A program made the position numbers and the translations under genes. From G965197555 sp965197555 (GTDB lineage: Bacteria; Chloroflexota; Dehalococcoidia; Lucifugimonadales; UBA3495), in the NCBI GenBank assembly GCA_965197555.1, contig OZ240213.1, forward strand, positions 558,001 through 622,000: a stretch of DNA of 64,000 bases, written 5' to 3'. Below, in pieces: positions 43,391 through 51,971 of the stretch. Each line of letters begins with the position of its first letter. Position 1 is the first letter of the stretch. Below the pieces are notes generated by a model that saw only the letters and a list, made by a program, of their open reading frames with translations, was not told the DNA's origin and did no database searches.

Positions 43391-44566
43391 GTGGAGTTTA
43401 ACCTCAGCCCGGAAGACGAAGCCTTTCGCCAGGAACTGCGGCAATTTATTAACCAGGAACTGCCCTCGGACTGGGAGGGTGGAGGGCGCTGGCCTGAAGA
43501 GAACAACTGGGAATTAACCCAAGACATGCGCAAAAAGCTGGCAGCCAGGGGCTGGCTGACCATGCACTGGCCGGAGGAATACGGTGGCCAGGACGTTTCT
43601 CCCGTCCGGTCGGCGGTATTCAACGAGGAATTGGCTTACCTGAGGGCACCGGGCCGGGACATTTTCGGCGTGCGGATGTTGGGTCCCACGTTGATGATCA
43701 ATGGTTCGGAAGAGCAAAAGCAGACCCATCTCCCCCCGGTGGCCCGTGGCGAGGTGCAATGGTGCCAGGGGTACAGTGAGCCCGAATCCGGCTCTGACCT
43801 GGCCTCCCTCAGTACCAGGGCAGTGCGCGACGGCGACGATTTCGTTATCAACGGCAGCAAAATCTGGACCACTTTGGCCCACCGTGCCGACTGGATTATG
43901 CTCTTGGCCCGCACCGATCCCGATGCCCCCAAGCACCGGGGCATCAGCTTTATTCTAGTGGACATGAAATCTCCGGGTATTGAGGTTCGCCCCATTATTA
44001 ATATGGCGGGCGGGCACGAGTTTAACCAGATTATCTTCGACGACGTTCGAGTGCCCCGCCGGAACGTGGTGGGGGAAGAAGACCGGGGCTGGTACGTGGC
44101 GGTCACCTTGCTGGACTTTGAGAGGTCGGGCATTGATTACTCCGCCATGGGCCGCCGCTTGCTGGACGAGACCCGTGATTACGCCGCCGAGAGCAAGAGT
44201 AACGGCCAGCCACTAATCGAGACGCCCTGGGTACGAAACTTGCTGGCCGACCGGTATATTGAATGTGAAGTGGCCCGCTTGATGGCATACAACGTGGCTT
44301 ACATGCAGGGCCAGGGACTCGTCCCCAACAAAGAAGCGTCCATGAGCAAAGTGTTTGGTAGTGAAACCCTGCAGAGAATTACCGTAGCCGGACTAGACAT
44401 TCTGGGCATGTACGGCGTGCTGGGCCGGGATGAGAAGTGGGCTCCCTTGAAAGGGCGGATACAAGAACACTGGCTGGTCAGCTTTTCCCACAAGATCGCA
44501 GCAGGGACCTCTGAGGTGCAAAGAAACATCATTGCCAGCCGGGGCTTGGGTCTCCCCAGGGGGTAG
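43391..44566 (+). CDS. acyl-CoA dehydrogenase
   Basis: 391 residues, GTG start. FAD flavoenzyme of fatty-acid or related acyl-CoA oxidation. LSPEDEAFRQELRQFINQEL (N-terminal helix), WCQGYSEPESGSDLASL (FAD-binding loop), FVINGSKIWTT, and a C-terminal GTSEVQRNIIASRGLGLPR are typical. The general family assignment is firm; chain-length preference cannot be read. Confidence 0.92.
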   Translation: MEFNLSPEDEAFRQELRQFINQELPSDWEGGGRWPEENNWELTQDMRKKLAARGWLTMHWPEEYGGQDVSPVRSAVFNEELAYLRAPGRDIFGVRMLGPTLMINGSEEQKQTHLPPVARGEVQWCQGYSEPESGSDLASLSTRAVRDGDDFVINGSKIWTTLAHRADWIMLLARTDPDAPKHRGISFILVDMKSPGIEVRPIINMAGGHEFNQIIFDDVRVPRRNVVGEEDRGWYVAVTLLDFERSGIDYSAMGRRLLDETRDYAAESKSNGQPLIETPWVRNLLADRYIECEVARLMAYNVAYMQGQGLVPNKEASMSKVFGSETLQRITVAGLDILGMYGVLGRDEKWAPLKGRIQEHWLVSFSHKIAAGTSEVQRNIIASRGLGLPRG

Positions 44567-44684
44567 CCTGACCCGCGGGTGATTACCGGGGTCAAGCCAT
44601 GGGCCGGGCCCAGTGCCGGACCAACATAGCCTCTTGGAAATGGTACTACTACCTTTTACATTTCAGAGCGATGAATATAATTTG

Positions 44685-44718
44685 CCCCCACTCTAACAGG
44701 GGAGAGTTAGAATGGGGG
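44685..44718. terminator. hairpin between convergent genes
   Basis: CCCCCACTCTAAC (44685-44697) and GTTAGAATGGGGG (44706-44718) pair with one mismatch around an 8-base loop, between the acyl-CoA dehydrogenase and the convergent Cys-HTH gene. No long T-run, so termination strength is uncertain. Confidence 0.5.
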
Positions 44719-44754
44719 TTGGCGCTGAATGAAATATTTTTATTGGAATAACTG

Positions 44755-45084
44755 CTAGTCCGCAGCGAAAGCCTGTAAAGCTTCACCATCCATTTCTTCA
44801 TCCGCTTCCCGGCAGCGGCGGATGACGCGAAAGACCGTCCTTACCGTCACCGAGAATCGTTCTGCCGCTTCCTCCACGGAAAGACCCTCCGAGCGTATGG
44901 CGGACCACACCCTGAGGTCCCGAGCCATGCGCCGGTGCCGCTGGAACCATACCGGATCATCGTACTTACACTGAGGCAGCGGGCAGGTAAGACACGAAGC
45001 CGATACTTCACACCCTGTGTCTTCGTAATGATAGAATTCCGGGACGGTATCTGCCCGGGAACTCGCTGTCGCTGTCTTAAGCAT
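44755..45084 (-). CDS. small HTH regulator with a four-cysteine cluster
   Basis: 109 residues. The N-terminal half holds Cys25, Cys31, Cys34 and Cys39 (CEVSASCLTCPLPQCKYDD, spaced C-x5-C-x2-C-x4-C), suited to zinc or an iron-sulfur cluster. The C-terminal half is an HTH (GLSVEEAAERFSVTVRTVF). Similar proteins are seen in Chloroflexota but I know no characterised one. A strong promoter (-35 TTGACT, -10 TATAAT) with an embedded GAAC-N4-GTTC operator lies just upstream, so its expression is probably damage- or self-regulated. GGAGAAGGAAA precedes the ATG. Confidence 0.75.
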   Translation of the reverse strand: MLKTATASSRADTVPEFYHYEDTGCEVSASCLTCPLPQCKYDDPVWFQRHRRMARDLRVWSAIRSEGLSVEEAAERFSVTVRTVFRVIRRCREADEEMDGEALQAFAAD

Positions 45085-45122
45085 TTTCCTTCTCCGAAAC
45101 GTTTGTTCTAAATTATGAAGTA

Positions 45123-45152
45123 ATTATAGAACGCACGTTCTGACGCAGTCAA
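45123..45152 (-). promoter_or_regulatory. promoter of the Cys-HTH gene with LexA-box-like operator in the spacer
   Basis: On the minus strand: -35 TTGACT (45147-45152), 18-base spacer, -10 TATAAT (45123-45128). A perfect 14-base palindrome AGAACGTGCGTTCT (45128-45141) fills most of the spacer. Its core GAAC-N4-GTTC matches the Gram-positive-type LexA (SOS) box. A repressor bound there would block RNA polymerase. Confidence 0.65.
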
Positions 45153-45245
45153 TGCTTTTTCAAGCAATTTGCTGATTGGATTCCAAGAGATAAGATTCGA
45201 TTCTTGCAGACCATCGTTAGCAGGTGGTCACCCAGGAGAGAGACC

Positions 45246-46025
45246 ATGAGTGAATACGAGACCATGGCTTACCAGCGCACCGACAGGATTGGATACATCA
45301 CCTTTAACCGGCCCCAGGTGCTTAACGCGGTCAATGACCAGTTTGAGCGCGACCTCCACGCGGCGCTGCTGGAGTTTGATACCGACGAGGACGCGTGGGT
45401 GGCCATCGTCCACGGCTCCGGCCGGTCCTTTTGCGCTGGGGCGGATATAAAGCAACGGTTCGCCAACATGACACCTCAGCAGAGGGCGACCAGAGAGCGG
45501 GGCAACAGTCCGGAGAGTTATTTGGGACGCTCGATCAACTGGAAGCCGGTGATTGCCGCCGTCCATGGCTACGCTCTTGGAGCGGGCATGGCCATCGCCG
45601 CAGAGTGCGACCTGATTGCTGCTTCCGAAGAGGCACAATTTGGTATAACTGAGACCAGAAGGGGGCTTCCCGGTGGCCGGGTGTGGGCCAAACTGAACGA
45701 GTTCATGCCCTCCAAGGTCGCCACTGAGATGCTAATAACCGGAGAGCCTCTCTGCGCATCAGAGCTTTACCGATTGGGGCTGATCAACCGCTTGGTCCCC
45801 ACCGGGGAGCATCTCAACGCTGCGAAGGAACTTGCAAGAAAGGTACTCAAGGCCCCACCCTTATCATCCCGGGCCGGGGTCCGGCTCACCCGGCGTCAGT
45901 GGGTGCAGCCTTCCGCTGACGCGGACATGTACATCCAACCCCTCAAGCTGCACCTGAGCGAAGACTTCAAAGAGTCCAGCCAGGCCTTCGTAGAAAAGCG
46001 AGCTCCGGAATACCGGGCAAAGTAA
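45246..46025 (+). CDS. enoyl-CoA hydratase/isomerase
   Basis: 259 residues from the ATG at 45246 (GGAGA 5 bases upstream); a TTG at 45204 is rejected. Crotonase fold: GYITFNRPQVLNAV, SFCAGADIKQ (first oxyanion-hole region), HGYALGAGMAIAAECDL (second), and FGITETRRGLPGG where the active Glu normally lies. Acts on 2-enoyl-CoA or a related acyl-CoA. Divergent from the Cys-HTH gene. Confidence 0.92.
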   Translation: MSEYETMAYQRTDRIGYITFNRPQVLNAVNDQFERDLHAALLEFDTDEDAWVAIVHGSGRSFCAGADIKQRFANMTPQQRATRERGNSPESYLGRSINWKPVIAAVHGYALGAGMAIAAECDLIAASEEAQFGITETRRGLPGGRVWAKLNEFMPSKVATEMLITGEPLCASELYRLGLINRLVPTGEHLNAAKELARKVLKAPPLSSRAGVRLTRRQWVQPSADADMYIQPLKLHLSEDFKESSQAFVEKRAPEYRAK

Positions 46026-46115
46026 TTGCTGGCTCAAGGAATGCTGACTTGCAATGTTCCCCTTTGTTCGATTATCGCCATAGCGCTGAGGAAGACATCA
46101 AGGAGAGGCACAAGG

Positions 46116-46388
46116 ATGCCTAGTCGTAAAACAAAGGCCCAGATTCTCAGGGGAGAGATACATCGCCTGGTCGATGATCTACCTGACAAAGAGCTGTACG
46201 GCGCTAGACGTTTTCTGGCTTACTTGAGGAACTTGAGCGACCCTCGAACGCTGAAGTTCATGGAAGCTCCCTACGATGATGAACTGCTTACCACAGAAGA
46301 GCAAGCTGCCCTCGACAAGGCATGGGAAGACGTAGCTGCGGGCAGAACCGTATCCATGGAGGAGCTTAAGCGCGAGTTGGGCCTGTGA
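46116..46388 (+). CDS. RelB-like antitoxin
   Basis: 90 residues from the ATG at 46116. Helical: LRGEIHRLVDDLPDKELYGARRFLAYL, then TTEEQAALDKAWEDVAAGRTVSMEELKREL, the common antitoxin pattern in which the C-terminal tail wraps the toxin. The toxin's GTG overlaps its stop by 3 bases. Confidence 0.75.
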   Translation: MPSRKTKAQILRGEIHRLVDDLPDKELYGARRFLAYLRNLSDPRTLKFMEAPYDDELLTTEEQAALDKAWEDVAAGRTVSMEELKRELGL

Positions 46389-46642
46389 GATGGCCAGTAG
46401 CCCTGACAGAGCATGCCGTCCGTGACCTCCAAGATCTCGACAGACCGGTCGCTGCACGAGTATCAAGGGCGATTGAACGGTTAGCTGAGACAGGCTATGG
46501 AGACATAGCCCGCCTGCGAGGAAGGGAACGAGAGTGGCGTCTAAGAGTAGGTGGGTGGCGTGTTCTCCTGACCTTCGAAGAGCGGACTAATACATTGTTA
46601 ATTCTTCGAGTATTACCGCGCGGCCGTGCTTACAGACGTTAG
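46385..46642 (+). CDS. RelE/ParE-type toxin
   Basis: 85 residues, GTG start overlapping the antitoxin stop. WPVALTEHAVRDLQDLDRPVAARV, RLRGREREWRLRVGGWRVLLTFE, LLILRVLPRGRAYR match RelE, with the conserved basic R-x-R-x-G-x-xR strand. RelE cleaves mRNA in the ribosome, ParE inhibits gyrase; the short form and WRLRVGGWRV favour RelE. Confidence 0.85.
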   Translation: MRWPVALTEHAVRDLQDLDRPVAARVSRAIERLAETGYGDIARLRGREREWRLRVGGWRVLLTFEERTNTLLILRVLPRGRAYRR

Positions 46643-46795
46643 CGGCAACCCTAAGCTGAGGTCTGGCTCCAGTATTTTAGAGGTCGGTCAATCCGTTAGA
46701 AAATAGGTCATTAGCAATACGTTCGCAAGCAATTGATGCTAACGGCGCCCATGGGACGCAAGGTGGTTCAATCTCGGCAGGGGAGTGGGTGACAC

Positions 46796-47416
46796 CTACT
46801 TTGTGGGTTGGAGGGACTCCAGCAGGTAGTTCCTGGTTTCCACAACTATTGGGTGGACCATCTGCCCCCGGGACATCAGCGAGACCGCTTCACGGGTCAG
46901 AAACTCCAGAATTGCCAGGTCCAGGTTCTCCAGCGCCAACTCCATTAACTCTGCCTGGTAAGGGTAGGCGGCGAGCTTTTGAGGGTCCAGCTTATCCGCC
47001 AAGAACACGACCTTACCCAGAGGGTCCAAGGAGGAATGGGCTGTGGTGTGCCAGTACGCGGCACGATAAATGGAGGTGTCGTTGAGCCCGTCCTCTAGGC
47101 GTAGAATCTCTGCTCCCACGGGGCCGTGCAGCAGCAGGGGGACCACACGCTCAACGGGACCTATCGGCAATCCTAACCGTTCAGCCCGATGCATCAATTC
47201 CTGGTTGGTCATGGCTCGAGCAACGTCATGGGCTAACATTCCCAGCGCTGCGCGGGCCGGTTCGGTGCCGTGGTGTTCGGCCAACTCTTGTGCGATGTCC
47301 CGGACCCGGTAAATGTGGGACTGGAGGCCGGCAGGAAGTAGGTCCACCCTGCGCTGGACCCGGTGAGGGATGTCGCCTTCCGCTTTCGGGTCCGATTCGA
47401 CCACTTGCTCTGCCAT
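46796..47416 (-). CDS. yqeK: HD-domain hydrolase YqeK (Ap4A hydrolase family)
   Basis: 206 residues from the ATG at 47416, which overlaps the HIT stop (TGATG). HD motifs: the first His in SHIYRVRDIAQEL, LGMLAHDVAR, LLLHGPVGAEIL, YWHTTAHSSLDPLGKVVFLADKLDP. The YqeK family splits diadenosine tetraphosphate symmetrically. Coupled translation with a HIT protein suggests joint nucleotide hygiene. Confidence 0.88.
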   Translation of the reverse strand: MAEQVVESDPKAEGDIPHRVQRRVDLLPAGLQSHIYRVRDIAQELAEHHGTEPARAALGMLAHDVARAMTNQELMHRAERLGLPIGPVERVVPLLLHGPVGAEILRLEDGLNDTSIYRAAYWHTTAHSSLDPLGKVVFLADKLDPQKLAAYPYQAELMELALENLDLAILEFLTREAVSLMSRGQMVHPIVVETRNYLLESLQPTK

Positions 47417-47763
47417 CACCCCATTACACCGAGCCTACGGCCCGCCAGCAAGTGCAGGTGGAGATGCTCGATTTCCTGGCCCGAATCCTGGCCTTGGTTC
47501 AAGGCCAAGCGGTACCCGCTGAGGGTTACACCTTCTCGCCTTGCCATTTCCTCAGCCACCACGAACATGTGCCCCATGATGGGTACTTGGCCCGGACCGA
47601 TGTAAGCCAGGGACGCAAGGTGTGTGTTGGGGATTATCAGCAAGTGCAGCGGCGCTTTCGGATTGATATCCCGGACCACGAACACCCTTTCGTCCCGATA
47701 AATCGGAGATTCATGGGTAGTGTCATTGGCCATTGTGCAAAAGATGCAGTCCCTGGTACTCAT
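47416..47763 (-). CDS. HIT family nucleotide-binding protein
   Basis: 115 residues from the ATG at 47763. RDCIFCTMAND (with the CxxC usual in zinc-bearing HIT proteins), PLHLLIIPNTHLASL and the triad EHLHLHLLAGR. Hydrolyses or binds nucleoside phosphoramidates/ApnA. First gene of a two-gene unit with yqeK. Confidence 0.92.
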   Translation of the reverse strand: MSTRDCIFCTMANDTTHESPIYRDERVFVVRDINPKAPLHLLIIPNTHLASLAYIGPGQVPIMGHMFVVAEEMARREGVTLSGYRLALNQGQDSGQEIEHLHLHLLAGRRLGVMG

Positions 47764-47844
47764 TCCGGTAGTCACTCCCTGTTGTCTCCATTACCGGCAC
47801 GCAACCGCACATCCGACACCTTCAGCTATAGTAGAGGTCCGGCG

Positions 47845-48981
47845 TCATTCCTGCCCCATTGTTTGTAGCGCTATCTCTTTATGATGATTGGCGTCGCCGT
47901 AGGTCAATTCTTGGGCTTTAGCGCGGCGGGTATACAATTGCAAATCGTGCTCTTTGGTAAAGCCTATAGCGCCATGGCATTGATGGGCAGTGCTACAAAC
48001 TCGGTGATAAGCTTTGCTGACCCAGGCCTTGGCGATTGAGACTTCTCGTTGTGCGGGTTCGCCTTCGGCTACTTTCCAAGCTGCTTGGTAAGCCACGTTT
48101 CGCGAGCCTTCAACGTCTGTGGCCATCTTGGCGCAATGGTGCTGTACCGCCTGAAAGCTGCCCACGGGCCGACCGAACTGGGTCCTTTGCTTCACGTATT
48201 CCACGGTCATGTCCAGCACTGCGTTGGCGCCGCCAAGCATTTCCAGGCACTTACCAGCAGTCGCCCGTTGTAACGCCCGCTCAACTACGGGCCATCCCTC
48301 ATCCACAACACCCAACACCGAAGCAGCCGGCACGCTAACCTGGTCCAGCACCACCTCGCATTGGCGGTCGGAGGAGATGGTTTTCAGCACTTCGACCCCC
48401 AGCCCGGCGCTCCCCGCAGGCACTAGGAACAAGGTAATGCCCCGCGAGGGGTCTGGATCAGATGAAGTGCGGGCCACGACTATGATCAGGTCCGCCACGT
48501 GGGCGTCGGGAACAAAAAGTTTGGTCCCCTCAAGGATATAGTTATCCCCTAGCCGGGTGGCGGTGGCATTGATACCTGAGGCCTCATATGAAGCGGAGGG
48601 CTCAGTTAAAGCCAGGGTCAAGGTCAGTTCCCCAGAGCAAATCCGGGGAATAATGTCCCGTTGTTGGGCCTCAGACCCAGCGTCCATCACCGTCATGCCT
48701 CCCAGCACCACGGTGGGGAAGAAAGGACCGGGGACCAAGTTCCGGCCCATTTCCTCGAGTAATACGGCTAAGTCAAGGAAGTTGCCTCCTGTACCGCCAT
48801 GCTGCTCCGGAAAGGCCACTCCCGTCCATCCCAGGCTGACGATCTGCCGCCAGAGGCCTGCGGTGTATCCGCGCTCGTTTTCCTCCATCTCCCTGACCAG
48901 AGTAAGAGGGCATTCCCGAGACAGGAACTCCTGAGCGCTGGTCTTTAGCATCTGCTGGACTTCGCTTAGGCCGAGGTCCAT
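47845..48981 (-). CDS. acyl-CoA dehydrogenase
   Basis: 378 residues from the ATG at 48981 with AGGAGG 7 bases upstream. LSEVQQMLKTSAQEFLSREC, GWTGVAFPEQHGGTGGNFLDL, LALTEPSASYEASG, and the C-terminal AHQCHGAIGFTKEHDLQLYTRR are typical of the short acyl-CoA/bile-acid-type dehydrogenases, which often work as heterodimers. It is unrelated in neighbourhood to the dehydrogenase at 43.4 kb. Confidence 0.92.
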   Translation of the reverse strand: MDLGLSEVQQMLKTSAQEFLSRECPLTLVREMEENERGYTAGLWRQIVSLGWTGVAFPEQHGGTGGNFLDLAVLLEEMGRNLVPGPFFPTVVLGGMTVMDAGSEAQQRDIIPRICSGELTLTLALTEPSASYEASGINATATRLGDNYILEGTKLFVPDAHVADLIIVVARTSSDPDPSRGITLFLVPAGSAGLGVEVLKTISSDRQCEVVLDQVSVPAASVLGVVDEGWPVVERALQRATAGKCLEMLGGANAVLDMTVEYVKQRTQFGRPVGSFQAVQHHCAKMATDVEGSRNVAYQAAWKVAEGEPAQREVSIAKAWVSKAYHRVCSTAHQCHGAIGFTKEHDLQLYTRRAKAQELTYGDANHHKEIALQTMGQE

Positions 48982-49251
48982 GTAGGCGCCTCCTATGCTT
49001 GGGGGTGGTCGAGCCTGCCCGAGCCACAAGCCAAAAGTGGCACACGAGGTCTGCGGCTTCTTCAGTAGTTGGTTGACGATCGGGTCGCGCCGGATGAAGT
49101 GTCCATTACCAGAGCCACGCCAGTATATCCAAACGGTGTTACCGGCTCAAGCTAGCCATCAGGCCCTTGGATGCCCCGGCAAGGCGAGTCATGGTACCGG
49201 GTGTGACCTTTACATCCAATTCGTTGCCGGTTATGAGTTTACACTCGGCGC

Positions 49252-50421
49252 CTAGATAACATTACGGACAAATCTGTCTAAATTCTCCACGGCTTTGTGT
49301 ATATTTTCCTGCGAGTTGGCGTAGGACAGCCGGACGTACCCCTCTCCAAACTCACCGAATGCTCCTCCGGACAAAAGCGCCACTCCCGCCTCATTCATTG
49401 CTCGCGCCTCGAACTCGCTGCTGGTGAGTCCGGTGCCGTGGATGCTGGGGAATACGTAGAATGCTCCCTCGGGTTCCGGGCAATTGAGTCCGGGAATGCT
49501 TCTCAGCCCGTCGGTTATCAATCTCCGCCGCTGCGCGAATTCGGAGACCATCGTCCTTACGCCGTCCTGAGGGCCATCCAACGCGGCGATGGCGGCCCTT
49601 TGGCTGAAAGAGGCTGCGCAGGAAACGCTGTTGACCGCCAACCGGGTAACGTGGGGTACCAACTCCTCCGGCATAATGCCGTAACCCAGCCGCCAACCGG
49701 TCATGGCATAGCTCTTGGAAAACCCGTCTAGAATGATGGTGCGTTCAGCCATGCCCGGGAAAGCAGCGATACTGTGGTGTTCCCCGGTGTAAAGAATGTC
49801 TTTATAGATCTCGTCGGCCAGAACATAGACGCCGTCGTGCTGCTTCACTAGGTCCGCAATTCTTTGCAACTCGTCCCGAGACAAGGCCGAACCACAGGGG
49901 TTCTCCGGAGAGTTCAATATGATCAGCCGCGTCCGTTCGGTTATTCTGTTGGCCAGGTCGTTTAGGTCCGGATGGTAGCTCTTTTCCTCCAATAACCGCA
50001 TGGGCACCGGAGTGGCGCCCGAAAAACGGATCATGGACTCGTAGATAGGGAACCCCGGGTTGGGATAGACTACCTCGACACCAGGCTCGCCCAACGCCAA
50101 CAGGAGGTAGAACATTATTGGCTTGGCGCCGGGGGTGACGACCACTTGGGCGGGGTCGGTGTCTATGCCTCGCACCTCTCGGCTATTTCGAGCGATCGCT
50201 TCCCGCAGCTCAGGTAGGCCGGGGGTGGGCCCGTAATGGGTATAACCTTCACGGAGGGCGTCTATTCCGGCCTCGACGATGTGCCTGGGTGTATCGAAGT
50301 CGGGTTCACCGATTTCTAGGTGAATGATTTCTTTACCCTGGGCCTCCAAGGCCCGGGCCTTGGCCAAGACCTCAAACGCGGTCTCGGTGCCCAGGTCCAT
50401 CATCCGGCTGGCGACAGTCAT
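49252..50421 (-). CDS. PLP-dependent aminotransferase class I/II (aspartate-type)
   Basis: 389 residues. FSKSYAMTGWRLGYG holds the PLP Lys; EIGEPDFDTP, YGPTPGLPELREAIA, NSPENPCGS and the final Arg region EGYVRLSYANSQEN are typical of subgroup I-gamma aminotransferases. Directly follows argD on the same strand (85 bases), so it is part of the arginine cluster transcript by position. Confidence 0.9.
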   Translation of the reverse strand: MTVASRMMDLGTETAFEVLAKARALEAQGKEIIHLEIGEPDFDTPRHIVEAGIDALREGYTHYGPTPGLPELREAIARNSREVRGIDTDPAQVVVTPGAKPIMFYLLLALGEPGVEVVYPNPGFPIYESMIRFSGATPVPMRLLEEKSYHPDLNDLANRITERTRLIILNSPENPCGSALSRDELQRIADLVKQHDGVYVLADEIYKDILYTGEHHSIAAFPGMAERTIILDGFSKSYAMTGWRLGYGIMPEELVPHVTRLAVNSVSCAASFSQRAAIAALDGPQDGVRTMVSEFAQRRRLITDGLRSIPGLNCPEPEGAFYVFPSIHGTGLTSSEFEARAMNEAGVALLSGGAFGEFGEGYVRLSYANSQENIHKAVENLDRFVRNVI

Positions 50422-50506
50422 GGTCCCTCCTCAGCGAAAGGCAGTAGTGCAAGCGACTGGTTAAGACTACAGTGTCCCAAGCCCGGAATGACTGGCCAAT
50501 ACGCCA

Positions 50507-51697
50507 TCAAATCTTCTGCAGCGCCTCGTCTAGGCGGCCCAACCCTTCGTCGATCTCCTCCTTGGTGATGGTCAACGGCGGCATGAACCGGACGGCGTTG
50601 GGCCTTACGCCATTAAGCAACACCCCTGCTTCATTCGCTTGGGTCAAGACCTGGCCGGAAATATCACTGTCGAACTCGAGGGCAGCAATCAGGCCCTTTC
50701 CTCTCACCTCAGAAATAAAGGAGAAACGGGACTTCAATCGGTTCAGCCCGTCTAAGAGGTGTGTTTCCAATTCTTTGGCCTTAGCGGGAATGTCATTCTC
50801 GATCAAATATTTAGTGCCGGCGTAGGACGCGGCGGTGGTCAAAGCGTTTCCACCGAAAGTGGAGCCATGGTCTCCCGGGACCAAGGCCATACAATGCTCT
50901 TTGGACAAGAACGCTCCGATGGGCACGCCATAGCCCAGCCCTTTGGCCAAAGTCATCACGTCGGGCTCAACACCGTATTCCTGGTAACCGAAGAGACTGC
51001 CGAGCCGGCCCATGCCGGTCTGGACTTCATCCAGTATTAGCAGCAACCCCTGTTGGTCGCACCACTCCCGCACCCGCTTCAAATAATCATCATCGGGGAT
51101 GTTGACACCACCCTCACCCTGCACCGGCTCCAGCATCACCGCTGCAGTATTATCGTTGGTGGCATTCATGATGGCTTCGACATCGTTGAAGTCAACATGA
51201 ACGAATCCGGGCAAGAGCGGCGTGAAGGATTCCTGGTAATGGGGGTTGCCCGTGGCGGCGACGGTGGCCATTGTTCTTCCATGGAAAGAGTTATAGGCAG
51301 TTATCACCTCGTAGGCCCCATCCCGGTGTAGCTTGCCGTAGCGGCGTACCAGCTTCAGGGCGCCCTCGTTGGCTTCTGCTCCGCTGTTGCCAAAGAAGAC
51401 TCGGTCCAAGCAACTGTTGTCAATCAAAAGCTGGGCCAAGAGGAGCTGGGGCACTGTATAGAACTGGTTCGAGGTTTGGAGCAAGGTGTTGGCCTGCTCC
51501 ACTATGGCCTGGGTTACAGCCGGATGACAATGGCCCAAGTTATCCACGGCCCAGCCAGCCACGAAGTCCAGATAGTCTTTACCGTCGGCATCCCAAACCC
51601 GGGTCCCCTCGCCTCGGACTATTACTACCGGTTGGCGGCGTACGGTCTGGGCGTAGTATTTGTTTTCCACGGCTATCCATTCGCTGCTCGTCGTCAC
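50507..51697 (-). CDS. argD: acetylornithine aminotransferase
   Basis: 396 residues, GTG start with AAGGAGG 7 bases upstream. GNSGAEANEGALKLVRRY, SFHGRTMATVAATG, LILDEVQTGMGR, TLAKGLGYGVPIGAF (PLP Lys) and STFGGNALTTAA are ArgD motifs. Fourth step of arginine synthesis; may also serve lysine pathways as LysJ. Downstream of argB with a 270-base gap that holds a dispersed repeat. Confidence 0.93.
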   Translation of the reverse strand: MTTSSEWIAVENKYYAQTVRRQPVVIVRGEGTRVWDADGKDYLDFVAGWAVDNLGHCHPAVTQAIVEQANTLLQTSNQFYTVPQLLLAQLLIDNSCLDRVFFGNSGAEANEGALKLVRRYGKLHRDGAYEVITAYNSFHGRTMATVAATGNPHYQESFTPLLPGFVHVDFNDVEAIMNATNDNTAAVMLEPVQGEGGVNIPDDDYLKRVREWCDQQGLLLILDEVQTGMGRLGSLFGYQEYGVEPDVMTLAKGLGYGVPIGAFLSKEHCMALVPGDHGSTFGGNALTTAASYAGTKYLIENDIPAKAKELETHLLDGLNRLKSRFSFISEVRGKGLIAALEFDSDISGQVLTQANEAGVLLNGVRPNAVRFMPPLTITKEEIDEGLGRLDEALQKI

Positions 51698-51881
51698 CTT
51701 GAACCTCCTTACTTGATTTCACCAAAGGGTGGAAGCGATCAATATCAGCGAGTCACAACGGGGCCGGAGCTGCTACCCACGCAGGAGTAGAAGCGTCACC
51801 ATTATAGGCGTAGGCCACTCTTTTGACACTCAAACAATCCCAGTCTAAGGTCTATCAATTCTCCACCTAACTCAAATAGTT

Positions 51882-51957
51882 CCATTCGTCCTGAGCTTGT
51901 CAAAGGACTCACACCAACATCCTGTCCCGTTCGTCCTGAGCTTGTCGAAGGACTCAT
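51882..51957. repeat. dispersed repeat, two tandem half-units
   Basis: CCATTCGTCCTGAGCTTGTC and CCGTTCGTCCTGAGCTTGTC, each followed by AAAGGACTC or GAAGGACTC, in the argB-argD gap. Same family as the 16-kb array. Confidence 0.8.
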
Positions 51958-51971
51958 CGGAAGATGGCGCA

